From Nectonema munidae (Eukaryota; Nematomorpha; Nectonematoida; Nectonematidae), in contig JAUIRK010000786.1 in the NCBI GenBank assembly GCA_030549495.1, positions 62,001-126,000 on the forward strand: a stretch of 64,000 bases of DNA. The letters run 5' to 3'. Position numbers and translations under genes: made by a program. The first letter of the stretch is position 1. Each line of letters opens with the position of its first letter. Under the pieces are notes generated by a model that did not search any database, was not told the DNA's origin, and saw only the letters and a program-made list of their open reading frames with translations. Shown one piece after another: positions 1 to 12,800 of this stretch.

Positions 1-1656
1 TTCTCATTGCAGACATCACAGGACATAATTGAGGTTTGTGGAAGGACATATGATCAATTATCTAAAAAATGAAGAAAAAAACACATGAGTATCAATTTCT
101 CGAAAAGGATACACTTCACAAAGCTACTTAAAATAGAATATAATTTTTACACATGCGTTTAAAACACTTGACTTTTTTTAAGCGTCTTGTATTAATAGGT
201 AAAGAATTCCATGCCTTTATACATTTTTTATGAAATGTTTATTATATTTAACGTACTTGTACCTAATGTTTCTCAAATTATATTTATTACGCAAATTGTA
301 TTGATAAAAGTATTGGTTTTCACGAAATTTATAACTCATTTTACAAGAAAAAATTCTACATTTGAAAACAAAAATTGACGATTGAATTTGACTAATTTGA
401 TTAATATTATGAATTTTATACAAATTACGTATGTATAAAGGAACTTTATTCAAAATTGTCTTTATGTCTCTGTCTTGTTTAGTTTGTAATAGATTCAATT
501 TAGAAATACTAGAAGTACACCAAATAAAGTTACAATAAAGAAGTCTGCTATGAAAAAGGGCATAATAGACACCTATTCTATTTTTCTTATCAAGTAGGCT
601 TTTTATTTTCTTATTTGTTATATCACCCTATTTTTCAGTGATATGACTGAAATGTCTATATACCTGCTTGTTCTGATTTATTTGCGTAAAAACTGTGAAT
701 CTTTTACAGATGGGTATAAAGTTTCTTTCAATAAATTTTTCTTTCATTTTTGCTTTAGACAAATGCTTTATATCTATGGGTGTTTACGCTATTCTCTTTA
801 GCATAAAGCAGTTTAGGATTTTGTTCATTTTATGACTTCTGAGGATAACATTTATTACATTTCATTTTTCCATCCAAATAGTTGAAATAACGTTTTTATT
901 TGCATAAAAAATTTTTAATTTCTTCCTGATATAAAGTTTTTTAAAGAAGTGAATCAGCATTTTACTTTAGTTAATATGGACTTTTGATTTTATAATCATC
1001 CAATTGGAATATTGAGAAACAAGTAAAACTTGAAAAATTTCAGGGTAATTTAAAAGAAATAATAAATAAATTACCTTTCTTAACTAGTATTTTAAAAATT
1101 ATGTCTATTTCCCAAACTAGTTAGATAAGACAATGTAACAAAAAAATGTTTCAATCTATTCTTGTTTATTCTTGTGTAAATGGAGTTGACTGAATACAGT
1201 GGTAGTATTTATTTTTTTTGTAAAATCAATATTTTCAACATTTTTAATCAATCCAATTTTTAAACAAGCATTTTTTGGAACGTTCACCTACGTTTCTATC
1301 TTTCAAGATTATACATTTTTTATTTGTCCAAGTAATTATTTTGAAAAAAAACTATAAGATATAAACTGATAATTTTTTTGTGAAATTTATTGTCTCAAAG
1401 CAAGTAATATAGGTTTTAAGTTCTATAAAATATTGAATCGCATATGAAGAATATTTTTGTGTGTAAATCAGAGAACCGGATAAGATGTGGGTTGCTCATG
1501 AAAATCTGTGGCTCTTTAAAGTCAATTCTACAAGGATAAGTAAGCACTTATGGATCGACGATGAGTTGCCAAATCTTGTATGTTTAACAAATAAAATCTA
1601 CATCCAATATTGATATTTTCGATCACGATGATGACTGGAACAGAAAAAGATGTTAA
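1..1656. other. AT-rich intergenic sequence
   Basis: No coding pattern, splice-bounded exon or recognisable repeat was found. The short open frame on the minus strand at 217-498 is Asn/Tyr/Ile-rich, as expected from AT-rich noise, and matches no family I know. Confidence 0.6.
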
Positions 1657-1664
1657 CTTACAAC

Positions 1665-1944
1665 CAGTGCCGGTTCTACCTAGGTAGCAGATCGATTAAA
1701 TTTACAAATGATAGTCAGGAAGTAAAAAATTTTTTAATAAAATCGTTCTAGATTCTACAAAAAAGATAAAACCCACAAAATTCAAGAGCAAAAATTTATT
1801 TTAAGGAGAAAATATAAAAGAAGAATTGAAGAAAACTTTAAAAAATAACTTTAAATCTTTTTTCGACGCATTTTACAAGTGAGCGCGGGGCCCTTGTAAA
1901 GCGCGAGACCTGTAGCAGCTGCTACATCTCCTACTATGGCACTG
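1665..1944. mobile_element. hAT-type MITE with 8-bp target-site duplication
   Basis: A 280-bp element begins CAGTGCCGGTTCTA and ends so that its reverse complement reads CAGTGCCATAGTAG. The first seven bases are identical and the rest are partly matched. It is flanked by an exact 8-bp direct repeat, CTTACAAC, at 1657-1664 and 1945-1952. CAG ends plus an 8-bp duplication are the hAT signature. There is no coding capacity, so it is non-autonomous. The perfect duplication suggests a fairly recent insertion, although the ends themselves have diverged. Confidence 0.8.
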
Positions 1945-1952
1945 CTTACAAC

Positions 1953-4900
1953 AAAAGCTTCCTTTTCCAGACTAAAAAGAGCTCGTCAACCTAATGAATG
2001 ATATAAGACGTACTAAACAGGAGTTGGGTTGTCTGCATCAACGTAAATAATTGAAATTTATTGGCCATAAGCGTAAAGAGTTTAAAGTACCAAGCATGTC
2101 AGAAAAGATATTCCCGTTACAGAATTTTTAAGTGTACGCAAAGATAAAAGGCTTAAGAATTAGTCTTATACACCAGATCAATTGTGTATACTCCTTGACT
2201 CTTTAAATAAAAGTCTCAAGAGTGTTTGGTTTGCTTCACAACAACATATCAATCTTTAGTTACTATGTTAAACTAAAAGAAGTCTGAGTTAACATTTTTG
2301 CTTAATCATTTATAATGAGCATAGATGGGACTGATGTGCTAACTTCTAGATGTTCAGAATCCTACTGGGATTACATGTAACGTATATTAAGCACTCTATG
2401 TGTAGCTAAAAGTAAATTGCTAGAAAAGGAATCTCCTCAAGTCTGTGTCCCAAAAATGTGAAGTACGGTTATCTTGCCTCTGGCAAAAACAAAGACACTT
2501 CACAACGTATAAAAACATTTATTGAAACGTTGAACATGTGGAAAAGTTCAAGCATGTAGCACTGTAAAATAATATTGAAGATAATGGAGTCCAGTTTAAA
2601 ACACTTCGAGATAAAAAGTAATCTTTTCACTCCGCCGAATTTTTGAGATTTGAGCAGCTTTTATAGAGAAGACTAATTATTATTTTCTAGACAATTTTCA
2701 TTGTCATCATAAATGTTTATTAAAATACTTTCTAGATTTTCTTTTCCTTAAAAAAGTTGAGTTAACTTAGAGTTACTTTGTAAAGTTAAAAAAACGAGAC
2801 CTACTTTTATGTTATGTTATTTGAAAAAAGAATGTATGTATCAATTCCAAATGAAGTAAATTAGTGAGCAAAGAGTCTAAACTTACAATTAAATTTATTG
2901 ATGATTAAAAATTTTTATAACAGATTTTCAAAAAATTCAATATGTTCTGAAGAATTAATATAAAATCAATTATATCAAAAATACACCCTAAATATTTCCT
3001 TTATATCTTTATTATATGAAACAACAATAGGCCATAATATATTATACTGTGAACTAAAAATCACGTTTAATAGAGATAATGCAATATTGTTTTCTTTAAT
3101 GTGAAAAGTTGCTCATATTCAAGAAAAATGGTTCGCAAAGCTAATTAATTTATTTTTATGTCAATCTTAATATATAGCGAATTAGATAACGTAGAATTTT
3201 GATTGACATATTATTGAAGAAAACTTAAATGTTTAATATGGAATCAGTGATAACACAATAGAGATACAAGGATTATAGCAGAATAATTGAAAATTCATAG
3301 TATGGGGTCCATAAAAATTCATTTATATGTTATTATATGTTAACTTCATCATCATCTCATGGCCTCATCATTTAAAAGTGTTTGCTAAATAAAATAATGA
3401 TTATTTGAGAAAGTGCTATTATTCTTGATTGAAAGACCCCCACACAGTCTTTATTTACTCTAGATTATTTTTATAATGACAGAAACAGCAGCAGTTCACT
3501 ACATGGATCATTTGATTAAAAAAAATCCCCCACAGGTAAAGATTATCTTTTTTTATGTATAGGTAAACAATTGCCATATATATATATATTTATTTATTTA
3601 TTATAGGCTTTATTAAGTAGTTTTTGCATCTAATATTTTAACAATATTAAACTTTTTGCTTCTCGTGTTGCTACAGAAAGGAAGTGTGGTGCACGTAATT
3701 GGAAATAACACTGTATAGACGAAAATGACATATGTCGTTCAAAAGTTAAATTTTATGACAACTTAATCAAATAGCAATATTTGATACCGGGATCTCCAAA
3801 ACGCAGCTCACACATGACATACAAAGCGGGCGCGGCAAAAGAATGAATGAAGGAAAATTCTTGAACTTACATTATCATCACGTTCATTATCGTTTTTATC
3901 AATCAAATGTATTGATTAAGGCAAGATATTTTGGATGTATTAAAAATCAAAAATAGACTCTAATATTTTAAAAAGTTATTTCATATAGAATTTTATAACT
4001 GGCAGTATGCTTACCAGCAAAAACTAATTTCAACTATTTTAATCGTGGAACAATGTCAAAAAAATAGTATTCATTTGATAATAATAATGATCAGTCTTTT
4101 CATTTCTTTTCATTAATTACTGATTCAATTGAAAAGTAATATCCTCTCGTTAATTAAACAGCAGAATACTGAATAAGTTCTGCAACATCTAAGAACTCCA
4201 AATCTTCTTCACATCTACTACATTGAAGCTTAATATAAAATGAAATGAAATTTTCAAACATACTTTCATCGCCATTTTGTCTTAGAGGGAACATTTAAAA
4301 ACATTTTCTTTTTTGCTTTATACCGTAAAGAAATTTAGTAGTTCTTTCTTTGCATGATGACGCCTGATTCATTTTAGACTGTGCTTTAGGAAAGGTGTGT
4401 TTATCGCTGAAAGTATAAACGCACTTCAAGTTATTTGAAGAAAGGTGGGGGATTTTTGTTGAGAAGGAGATGTGGCGCACCTTGATATGAAGTAACATAG
4501 ATACTTGCTAGATCAAAATATCGAGTGTACTTTTCCTCTTCATTCTCTTTTTATGAAGTTAGTGGAAGTGATTAGAAGGGGATGTTGTGCTTTTTTCAAT
4601 CTTCTAAAGGAATACTCATAACTTGAGGAAATGTTGTTAGTTACGTAAAGAATGTTTATATTTCATAATTAAGTAATAAAATATATAATAAGTGTAAAAT
4701 ATAATTAAATATAATTTATTTATACGTCCCAAAACTTTCATTAGAAATGTTTTCAATTTTTTACATATAATTTTTTTCCATGTATGGCCTAGGATTGGAA
4801 GAACAAATTAAAAAATATCTTTTTTTACACTATCAAGTTTAATATCTTACAAGAACAATGCTGGATTCATTAAGCTGAGAAACCATATACCTTAGGCCCT

Positions 4901-5990
4901 CAAAACGTATAGAGGATCAAAAATGTTATATTTTTCCGTTAGTTTAATTAATTTAAAATTTTTTGAAAGAAATATCTGTTGACCAGAAGAGACTCAACAA
5001 AAAAAGTATTTAAATTTTGCTTAAAAAGGACGCCGAAAAAAAGTTTATTAACTGTTCTTCGCATTTTGTGTATGGAAAGAAATAAACTACGTGTCTACAA
5101 TTTCATGTGATACTCAATCATTTTGTTTTGGGAGAGTGGAGACAAAATGTTTTAATCAGCAAATTACAAGATGTTATAGCTATTTTTTCCAAATAAAGAT
5201 TAAAATACATTTATTTTGATATGAGATTTTTATCTCTTTGCTTTTTTTCGTTTAAATGATACCTTGCACAAGACACTTATATATCTGAGTAAAAGTTTGG
5301 GTAAATTCTTTAAGAAGGAGAAAATAGTTATCACATTTAGACATTTAGCAAAATTAATACTTAGCAATATTAATTAATTGTTACCCCCTTCTCAAAATAA
5401 ATAACCAAACTGTTTGAGTTTCATTAAATAAGATATAAGTTTGCAATTAAGATATTTACAATTTTACCGATGTAGATGAAATGATGTTGAGAATTTGTAT
5501 GAATAAACACAATTTACAATTGACAGGGGAAGAGAAAAATTTTTTGATGATATTTTTATATGTTTTAGAGTTATTTCTCTTCCTTCATCAATTTCTTCAA
5601 TGAAAACATTTTTTAGTAAAAATACACAAACTACAAACTGGGTGTTTCAATAATAATTCAAAGGTGATTGGAATGAAAACTTGCATCGAAAGTTGTTGGG
5701 CAATCCTTATATCTGTGAAGAGATGTGAGTATGCTCATCATCCCAACTTGATCTTAAGAGATTCTGTGAGACAAGTTTGATTGATAAGTTTGCCGACCAA
5801 TCAACAACTCATTCCTTCTCGCATATGCAGCAGTTCCGAATTTTAACGGGCGAAATCTTCTTCCGAAATCATTTTTCCAGCATTTCAGTGCGTAGTTCGA
5901 TCAACGTTGCTCAAATTTGTGAATGAAGAGATGCACTTTAGATCCTTGAGATGATATGAAATCTTATTATGTGTGTATTACGAGTAGTAC
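1953..5990. other. Intergenic sequence, no gene recognised
   Basis: Four kb of AT-rich DNA. A (TA)n/(TTTA)n microsatellite lies near 3570-3604. A weakly coding-looking stretch at 1960-2600 could be decayed transposase, but stops occur in every frame and no family was recognised. Nothing else can be supported. Confidence 0.5.
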
Positions 5991-6340
5991 CAGCTTCGTA
6001 GCTAGACTCCAAGACCATTTGAGAGGGTGGAGGGGGGGGGGGGGGGAACTCATAAAAGAAAGCAAAACTGATTTTAATGGGGCCAAGACTATTTATAAAG
6101 TGTATATATTTATATATTCAAAGGGGGCAAAGCCGCTACTCCCCTTGCTTCTTGCCCCGTCCTTTTATCGACGGGCCTGAGTAGTACTTTATATATTGAG
6201 CATTCATTCACACGGTTTTCGTAATATATAGTATATACTGGCGTAGCGTTGTAGGAAATTACACCAGTAAAAATTACTAATTCATTATGTGATTTTGGCT
6301 CTTCGCATACTCTTGTTCTTAGTGTCAACGAAATTTTGTG
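5990..6340. repeat. Unclassified repeat-like block with a 15-G run
   Basis: A block of higher GC than its surroundings holds CGTAGCTAGA followed by a run of 15 G (6032-6046). It continues into a stretch with GGCCCCATT and a GGGGGCAAAGCC motif. Similar GTAGC(C/T)AGGA words occur at about 16,730 and 48,335 beside G-rich sequence, suggesting dispersed copies of one old repeat. The family is not identified. Confidence 0.35.
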
Positions 6341-7223
6341 ATTCTTTCGACAAGTAGAAAATAAAAGATTTCTAATATTTTATGTTTGTTAAATTTTTTA
6401 ATTCCAATAAACTTAGCTTTTCATAAACTCATCTTTTGATCACTAGACCGTATGATCCTTCCTCGTCTAACTTTTCAAAATTGGAAAATATATGTTCCAT
6501 ATAACTATTACAAACTTATGAGTGAGTTATTTTTACTATTAATAGTTAACTAACTTTCTAATTTTCTATTAGTTTGTAACCAAGTAAATTAACTAAAAAA
6601 GTAAAAATAATTTTATTAAAAAAAAATCTAAAAAATAATTTATTTACAAATATAAAAGTGATTATTAGTGGAATTTTTTATGAGATCAAATATAATGTGA
6701 GACCACGATAATAGTACCCACAAAAAATAGCTCTGGATTAAACAAAAAATGAACAGAAATATTAAATTGTTTCAATAACCAAGAAATTTGTTGATATCCA
6801 AACCAACTTCATCCAAAATATAAATTTAAGGTAAATAAAATAATTATAATCATTGTCTACACAAACACGAATTTCCGCCGACAATAAAAACAAGATTGTC
6901 TAGGAGGCAAAAAAGTTCATTTAAAATGTAAATTTAATTTGTTGACAAAACTAGAGATTTCGTAGACAATCAAAAGTATATTTTATCTTAGGCTAAAACA
7001 TGATTAAAAAAATTAATTTAATAAACATAAATATTGGAATTATTAAGTTTTATATAGTTGTAAACAAAAACAAGAGATTAATTAAACAACAATTTATCAA
7101 GTCCCAAATAGAATTTATATTTTTTACTTATATATTTAATATAAAAAAATATTGAAATTTAAAAAAAGGTGAATAGTGGAGTTTATCGAGATATTTCAGT
7201 AAATATTTCAACCACAAATAATT

Positions 7224-7376
7224 TGGGGGCGTGAGTAGGGTTGGTTAGATGCTGGATTCCATAACTCAAAGTCTTGGCTTCGATACCGCATCAAGCCTGC
7301 TTTCCTCATACTTCAATACAAGAGGCGCAATTATGCCTTTTTAATGTAAACACCCCACAGTAGCTTTACCACAAAA
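7224..7376 (+). repeat. tRNA-derived SINE, copy 1
   Basis: The head reads like a tRNA: an A-box-like GTGAGTAGGGTTGGTTAGA near 7231 and a B-box-like GGCTTCGATACC near 7275. A tail containing ACACCCCACAGTAGC follows. The same head and tail recur in reverse orientation at 22.4 kb and, more diverged, at 56.2 kb. Three dispersed copies with internal Pol III boxes indicate a SINE rather than a functional tRNA gene. The cloverleaf is degenerate. Confidence 0.7.
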
Positions 7377-8139
7377 GTAGGAAGAATAAAAAAGTTTTTT
7401 TTAATAAATTTTTTTTAATTCTTCCATTTTTCCATATTAAATTTATATTTTCAAAATTTAGTATATAATTGGCATAAACATAAATTGCTAATGTAATTTT
7501 GAATTTTCGTATACAAGATAGCAATCTTCACTAATCCGATGTTACGTTCAATATAATTTTATGGACCATTTTATACTCGAGATAAAGATTCCTTCGTTTA
7601 AAGCTTACTGAAAAAATTATTTAATTTTGTACATAATAAAGTGTAGAAGGGGTATGTCAAGGAAACGGATTCCTATATTGAATAAAAACATGCATAGAAT
7701 GCTTAAGCTGCAACCCTTAGAGTCGCCAATTCTTTGCTGACGTTATCGGTGATAAATGCTCAGAATCCTTTCTCACACTTCTATCAAAAAGGGAAGTTGC
7801 ATCATACACGAGATATTCCATGGTTTTTGGATGAAAAATTTAAGGCTCGCATAATACAAGAGAAAGTTCGATTCAAGAGATGAAATAAATGTCATATAAA
7901 ATGGCTCGGGTGAAATTTTTGTTAAATCCCCAATGGCGCGCATTCCACAAAGGCTTTTTAAGTGACGTCGCTATCCTTTGTGAATTTGATAAAATATCAT
8001 ATTTTAATTTTGGCTCCTTTTGTATTAAAATCCACTTCAAAGCATCTTCAAAGTTTCTTACGCCTTCAATATTTTTGTGTCAAACAAAGCTTGACTACTT
8101 TTTTTTTTATCTTAACAGTAATCATTGTTATCAGTTGAT

Positions 8140-8790
8140 CCAGCAACGGCAGTGTCCTCTCAGGAGGGAGCGGAAGTGCAATACTGCCAGGGGGGTTAAT
8201 TTTCCGAAGAATTATCGGAATCAGTAGATCGGTTATTTAGAACCGGTATCGTTAAAAAAATGCCGATTCTTTACCGATTCCTTATATTTGTTTAAAATTA
8301 AAAAACAAATCTAAAACTAATTTAAATTTGAAAAATTATTTTATCAAATTTTAGATAATTTAAATAGCTAAAAAATTTATCTAATTTACCAAAAAAATGT
8401 CAAAAACATATGATGTTTTAAAATTCCTTTTTTATTATAATTTTTCCTACGAATTGTAATGAAAAGTTTTCTTAGTTTGATGTTGAATCAAAATATTTAT
8501 ATTCAATTTATAGGTGGAAAGTTAATGAAAATTTATTTCCAGAAATATCAAAGCTTACAAACAAATTACTTTCCTATCCTACTTCATCAATTGAAAGCAA
8601 AAGACTTTTTAGTATTGGAGGAAACTTTTGTACACAGCAAAGAAACCGACTTACATCTGAAGTTGGGAAAAATTAATGTTTGTGAATTTTAACACGAGAA
8701 GTTTTAATTTTAACTACTGGAATATGTAAAAGTTAAAATAAAATAACAAGTAGTCCCTTAGTTGTTATTTTTTAAAAGCTTTTTATAAAA
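8140..8790 (+). pseudogene. hAT (Ac-like) transposase relic, C-terminal dimerisation domain
   Basis: The frame starting at 8515 reads W-K-V-N-E-N-L-F-P-E, then P-T-S-S-I-E, then KRLFSIGGNFCTQQRNRL before a stop at 8674. This is the hAT C-terminal dimerisation block (W..N...P.ls.la...l..p.sS..sER.FS..g......R..L). The canonical SER is S-K-R here. The longer open frame in this place (8459-8692) is a shadow in another frame. Upstream, 8205-8290 holds an ACCGGTATCG-type stretch resembling the one at 11.3 kb. The element is a fragment: no DDE core was found upstream, and it is not expected to make protein. Confidence 0.75.
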
Positions 8791-9179
8791 AAAGCAAAAT
8801 AGTTTTTGAATGTATGTGTATTTTATAATGTATAATCGATTTTAAATCGGATTTTTTTTTAATTTTTTAACTTAAAAATATACAATTTAAAAATAAGGTA
8901 AAAATAGCCAAGATAAAATTATATTTAATACTTTTAAAATATATTAAGGCAGTTTCTAGAAATTGCGGGCCCAATTAGATAACTAATTTCTCAGCATTTA
9001 TCCTTCAAGAGTAAAAACTTTTGAATGACATCTCTTGTTCAAAATTCCTTATTGAAGGAATAAAAAACAGTTAATCTTTGATATATCAAAAGTTTGATAG
9101 AGAACATGAAATTTTATTTTTAAATACCAAAAATAGCAATTACAAGTATATTATGCACAGATTATTATTAATATGGTAT

Positions 9180-9427
9180 GTCTGAGATCGGTACCCTAGT
9201 TGCAACGCATGGCTTAAACTTTTTTCCGCAAAACCGTTACCTCGATAAATATTAATAAACGAGACAATATTTACTCTTACGCTCTCTCACTCGGCGAAAA
9301 GTTTGATTCTGGCAATGTTAGAAGCGTTCCGCCAGAGCACTACCCTATCCCTAAGACTAACTAACGTTCTCCCAAACTCACTTTTCTTGAAACAACTGAA
9401 AAGCTGAGTTTACAGTCTGCCAATCAG
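9180..9427 (+). promoter_or_regulatory. Candidate promoter and 5' UTR exon of the Zic gene
   Basis: GC content rises sharply over 9180-9427 relative to its surroundings. The block contains a CT-rich stretch (GCTCTCTCACTCGG near 9282) and ends CCAATCAG followed by GTAAAA, a good splice donor at 9427/9428. With the proposed start codon at 9797 and in-phase downstream Zic exons, this is consistent with a noncoding first exon. No transcript evidence is available. It could instead be unrelated conserved sequence. Confidence 0.4.
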
Positions 9428-9564
9428 GTAAAAGACAAACTAAGTAAAATTAACATATTTAATTGAATAATTAGATTTAATTGTACCTTGTTTAACAGTG
9501 AAAGAATGAGATTGTTTCTATATGTATATATAAAATATAGATATTGGTGGATATGCTGGCATGT

Positions 9565-9756
9565 ATTTGCATGAAGTGACGTATTTAACGGGCCATTCGG
9601 CTATTGCGTTCCTTTCTTATCAGGAAGGAGTCAATTTTACATAGTTTGGAAATAATGATTTTAGATGAGCAATATTTTTTCTATCATTTTCAAAATGGCC
9701 ACCTACACTTTTTGTCCCCTCCCGCTCTAATATTTTTAATATGCCACGATTTGCAT
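9565..9756 (+). promoter_or_regulatory. Two octamer motifs and a CRE-like site upstream of Zic
   Basis: ATTTGCAT occurs exactly at 9565-9572 and again at 9749-9756, each followed by G. A TGACGTA CRE-like site lies at 9577-9583. Octamers are binding sites for POU-domain factors. The pair lies within 250 bp upstream of the proposed Zic start codon. In AT-rich DNA an octamer can occur by chance, so function is inference. Confidence 0.35.
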
Positions 9757-9796
9757 GTATCGGAATTTTGATTTCCGAATTTCAATATTGGGGAAT

Positions 9797-9862
9797 ATGA
9801 AGTGCACCCGTTTGTTGGAAGAAGGAACGGATGACATTTTGTGTTTAGATCAAATTGTCAAG
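9797..9862 (+). CDS. Zic exon 1 (proposed start exon)
   Basis: ATG at 9797 opens a short frame, [19 protein letters not shown] plus IVK, ending at AAG followed by GTAAGG, a near-consensus donor at 9862/9863. Phase 0 agrees with an acceptor at 10464. The peptide has no family motif, so the evidence is position, donor quality and phase only. An alternative is that translation begins elsewhere and this exon is spurious. Confidence 0.45.
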
Positions 9863-12800
9863 GTAAGGTCTAACGTCTTACACATTAAAAAATAGGAATT
9901 ATGGTATTAAAGTAGGCATAACACAGAAAAAATTTACATTAAGTATTCTTTGGTTACGTAACTTGACGAAAGGTATCTCCTAGGTTTTTAGCGGGAAATG
10001 AATGAAATTTGAAATATCAACTTAACAAGTTTTAGTCGACTAGAGTGGACTTTACAAAATTAAAAATTCTTTTTTCATACAAATATTCTGCTTTATATTA
10101 GCAAGCAAAGGGCTATTTTGCTGTAGCAAAAAACTGTTGGTATTTTCCTTTTGAAAGCCAGAATTTAAAAGAGTAATCGTTTGCTTTTTTTTCAATAGAA
10201 AATTATATATTTAAAGCAGATTATTTTTACTTCTCGGGATACTGTTATAACACTGACTCTTAAAGGGTTAATTTTCTCACTTTCAATGTTCTTTATCAAA
10301 GGATCTACTTTTGTACAGAGCAACATTTTTTCAATAAGGTGTAAAAACGATCGTTTGTATTCATCTACCTTTTTGCGTTGAGTGGCAGAATATTAATTAT
10401 GATGATTGCGTCATTCAAGTCATACGTAATTTTGGCATGCATTAATTTTGTTACACTTTTTAAGAATCTGAGCTACAATTCCTTCACAGACAACAAAAGC
10501 ATCAAACTAGAATACCCGAACTTCGCCTGGTTCAACAACGATCACCAAGTCAAGTACGCGCATAGAAAGAGTCAGCTGGTTTCCGCGAATGCTTCAAGCG
10601 AAGAGCACCTCGCCCACTTTCTAGGCTCCAGCATAGAAAACGCACACACCTACTCCAACGTGTACGATGCAAACATCAACCACAGTCCCCACCTAGAAAA
10701 CCCCACCTTCAACTCTTCCGCCTATGTCCTACACAACCAAGATGTTTTGGCCAGGAGAGAAGCTGCGAGTCTAGGAAGTAAAATTCTAACCCCATTTACG
10801 ATGCACTCCTAGGGAGTTTTTTCTTATATTGCTTGGGTGACTAAAACCGTGACCAGGCCAAAAGTGTGTCCTCCGGTATTTACGGGTTTTACCCGCAAAG
10901 CAGTTAAAATAATTTTGTAGATATAGAACCTAGAATCGATTGTAGAATTTTTGAGAAAACTTGCCGAAAATACTACAAATTATAGAATGTTCTTTTGAAC
11001 TTGAAGCATTAAAAATACAAAACGATTTAGAAATAGAAGCAAAGTTTTTTTGCAAGTTCTTGGTTTCTTTTGTCTGGAAAATATCCTCTTCTCGAAAAAT
11101 GTGCCTTATTTTGAACATCTATTTTTCTTCAACATACTCGCGTGAATTAGCATTCTCGCATACAAATGTGAATGGAAAATAAATTGCCTTATAAAAAATT
11201 GCTCTTGTTAGTGTGGACACAGCTGTTATATATACCCTGACAAATCACACATGATTACGTCAAAAGTAGGGTTCGCAATAGTTTCCAAAATTAAGAACCG
11301 GTACCGATACGAAAAAAACTGTAAAACCCGGAAATCCGGGTCCTGGAGGATTCCGAGAAATTTTACTTTTTACCTGTTAACTATGCTAAGGATTACGGGA
11401 ACCTGTAGTTGTTATTCCTGCTAATTTCAACAAATTTCTCGTCGGTTACGTATATGTAATATATAATCATTAAAAAATAAGGTTTGCTATATAAACAATA
11501 AAGTGTAGAAAACCCATATAATCGAAAAACAAAAAAACAAAGTGCATTGTTTTACAAATAAATAGACTTTTTGGAAAAAATTATTTATATAAACGCCCAA
11601 AAAGAAATAAACAAAACTGAAATTTTAATTAAAAAAAATTTGTTCACTGATAACAATTTTTAAAGTAATGTTTTAGAAAAACTTGCGCATTTAAAATGGA
11701 GTCCTACAATCCAGAGCCAATTTTCGATAATAAAAAAAAGCCCAGAAACTGAAAATGCTCTTTCACTTTCTACACTTGTAGGTTTAATTGAAAGAAGTGC
11801 AGCTAAAAGTTTATTCATTTTTTCTGTTCGTTTGCCTGTCGTTTCGAAAAGTTTAAATTCTTTGTTGGCATAAAATATATCTTCACTAGCTATAGTTTTG
11901 AAGTTAATACTTTTTAACAAAAAGCTTTCAAGTTTTTTATTTCATTAAAATATTTTTCAAGCAGTGCATCATATCAACTGAGGATATTACTTTATTATCT
12001 TTTGCAAAGAAAGAAAGAGATGCAAACTTCTCGAATATTCAATATATATTTGATAGAATGATAAATCAATGAGCTACATAGAAACAGAGAGATCCAATTT
12101 TTTGATATATTGATTTTTTATAAACAAATGGGTGATGTTTTTTTCTATCATTTTAGCTTGAAAGAATTTTAAAGAAGGGAGAACTAAAATGTTTAAAGTA
12201 AATAAATAATCAGAGATAAATGAGGGAATAACTGCAAGTCTCGGAAACGGCAATAAGTCACGGTTCCGAGACGATTGCAAAAATTTAGGAGCCGGGAGCG
12301 AACCATAGTCAAAAGTTATCGTAGCAAGAAAACGAGGGTTTTTTAACTTGACATTTTTTCCCGAAACGTGGGAAAATAGGTTTAAATCAATTTCAATTAT
12401 CATTTTTGATAATTTTTCATATCCTTTACAAATATTTTAATACTTGAAAAGAAATTTGAGCCATTTCTAACAAAACGCATAATTTTTCTTCAAAAGGCTG
12501 CTTTTTGGCATGCAATGCTAAAAATGCCTCATACACAATTCCCCATATTTATTATTATGTGCTAGTAGTGAATTCATGAATTTTAGAAGTGTATTTTGTT
12601 TATTTGAAGTAGATTCACCAGGAATATACATATATATATATGCATGTGCGTGTGTGTATGACTTGCTTAAAATTTGCGAAAGGGGTTTTACATGCTTTTG
12701 ACTTCCGTGCAGGCATAATTTCAACTTAAGTAACTCTCTCCAACGCAATTTGAATTCCTTACTACAAGAAAACTCTATAATTTATATTCGATTTGACAAT

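Noticed and set aside
1960-2600. Possible decayed transposase (NDIRRTKQELGCLHQ-like text)
   Set aside because: Stops in all frames and no motif that fixes a family; too weak to annotate.
8459-8692. 77-codon plus-strand open frame
   Set aside because: It is a shadow frame. The neighbouring frame from 8515 carries the hAT dimerisation motif.
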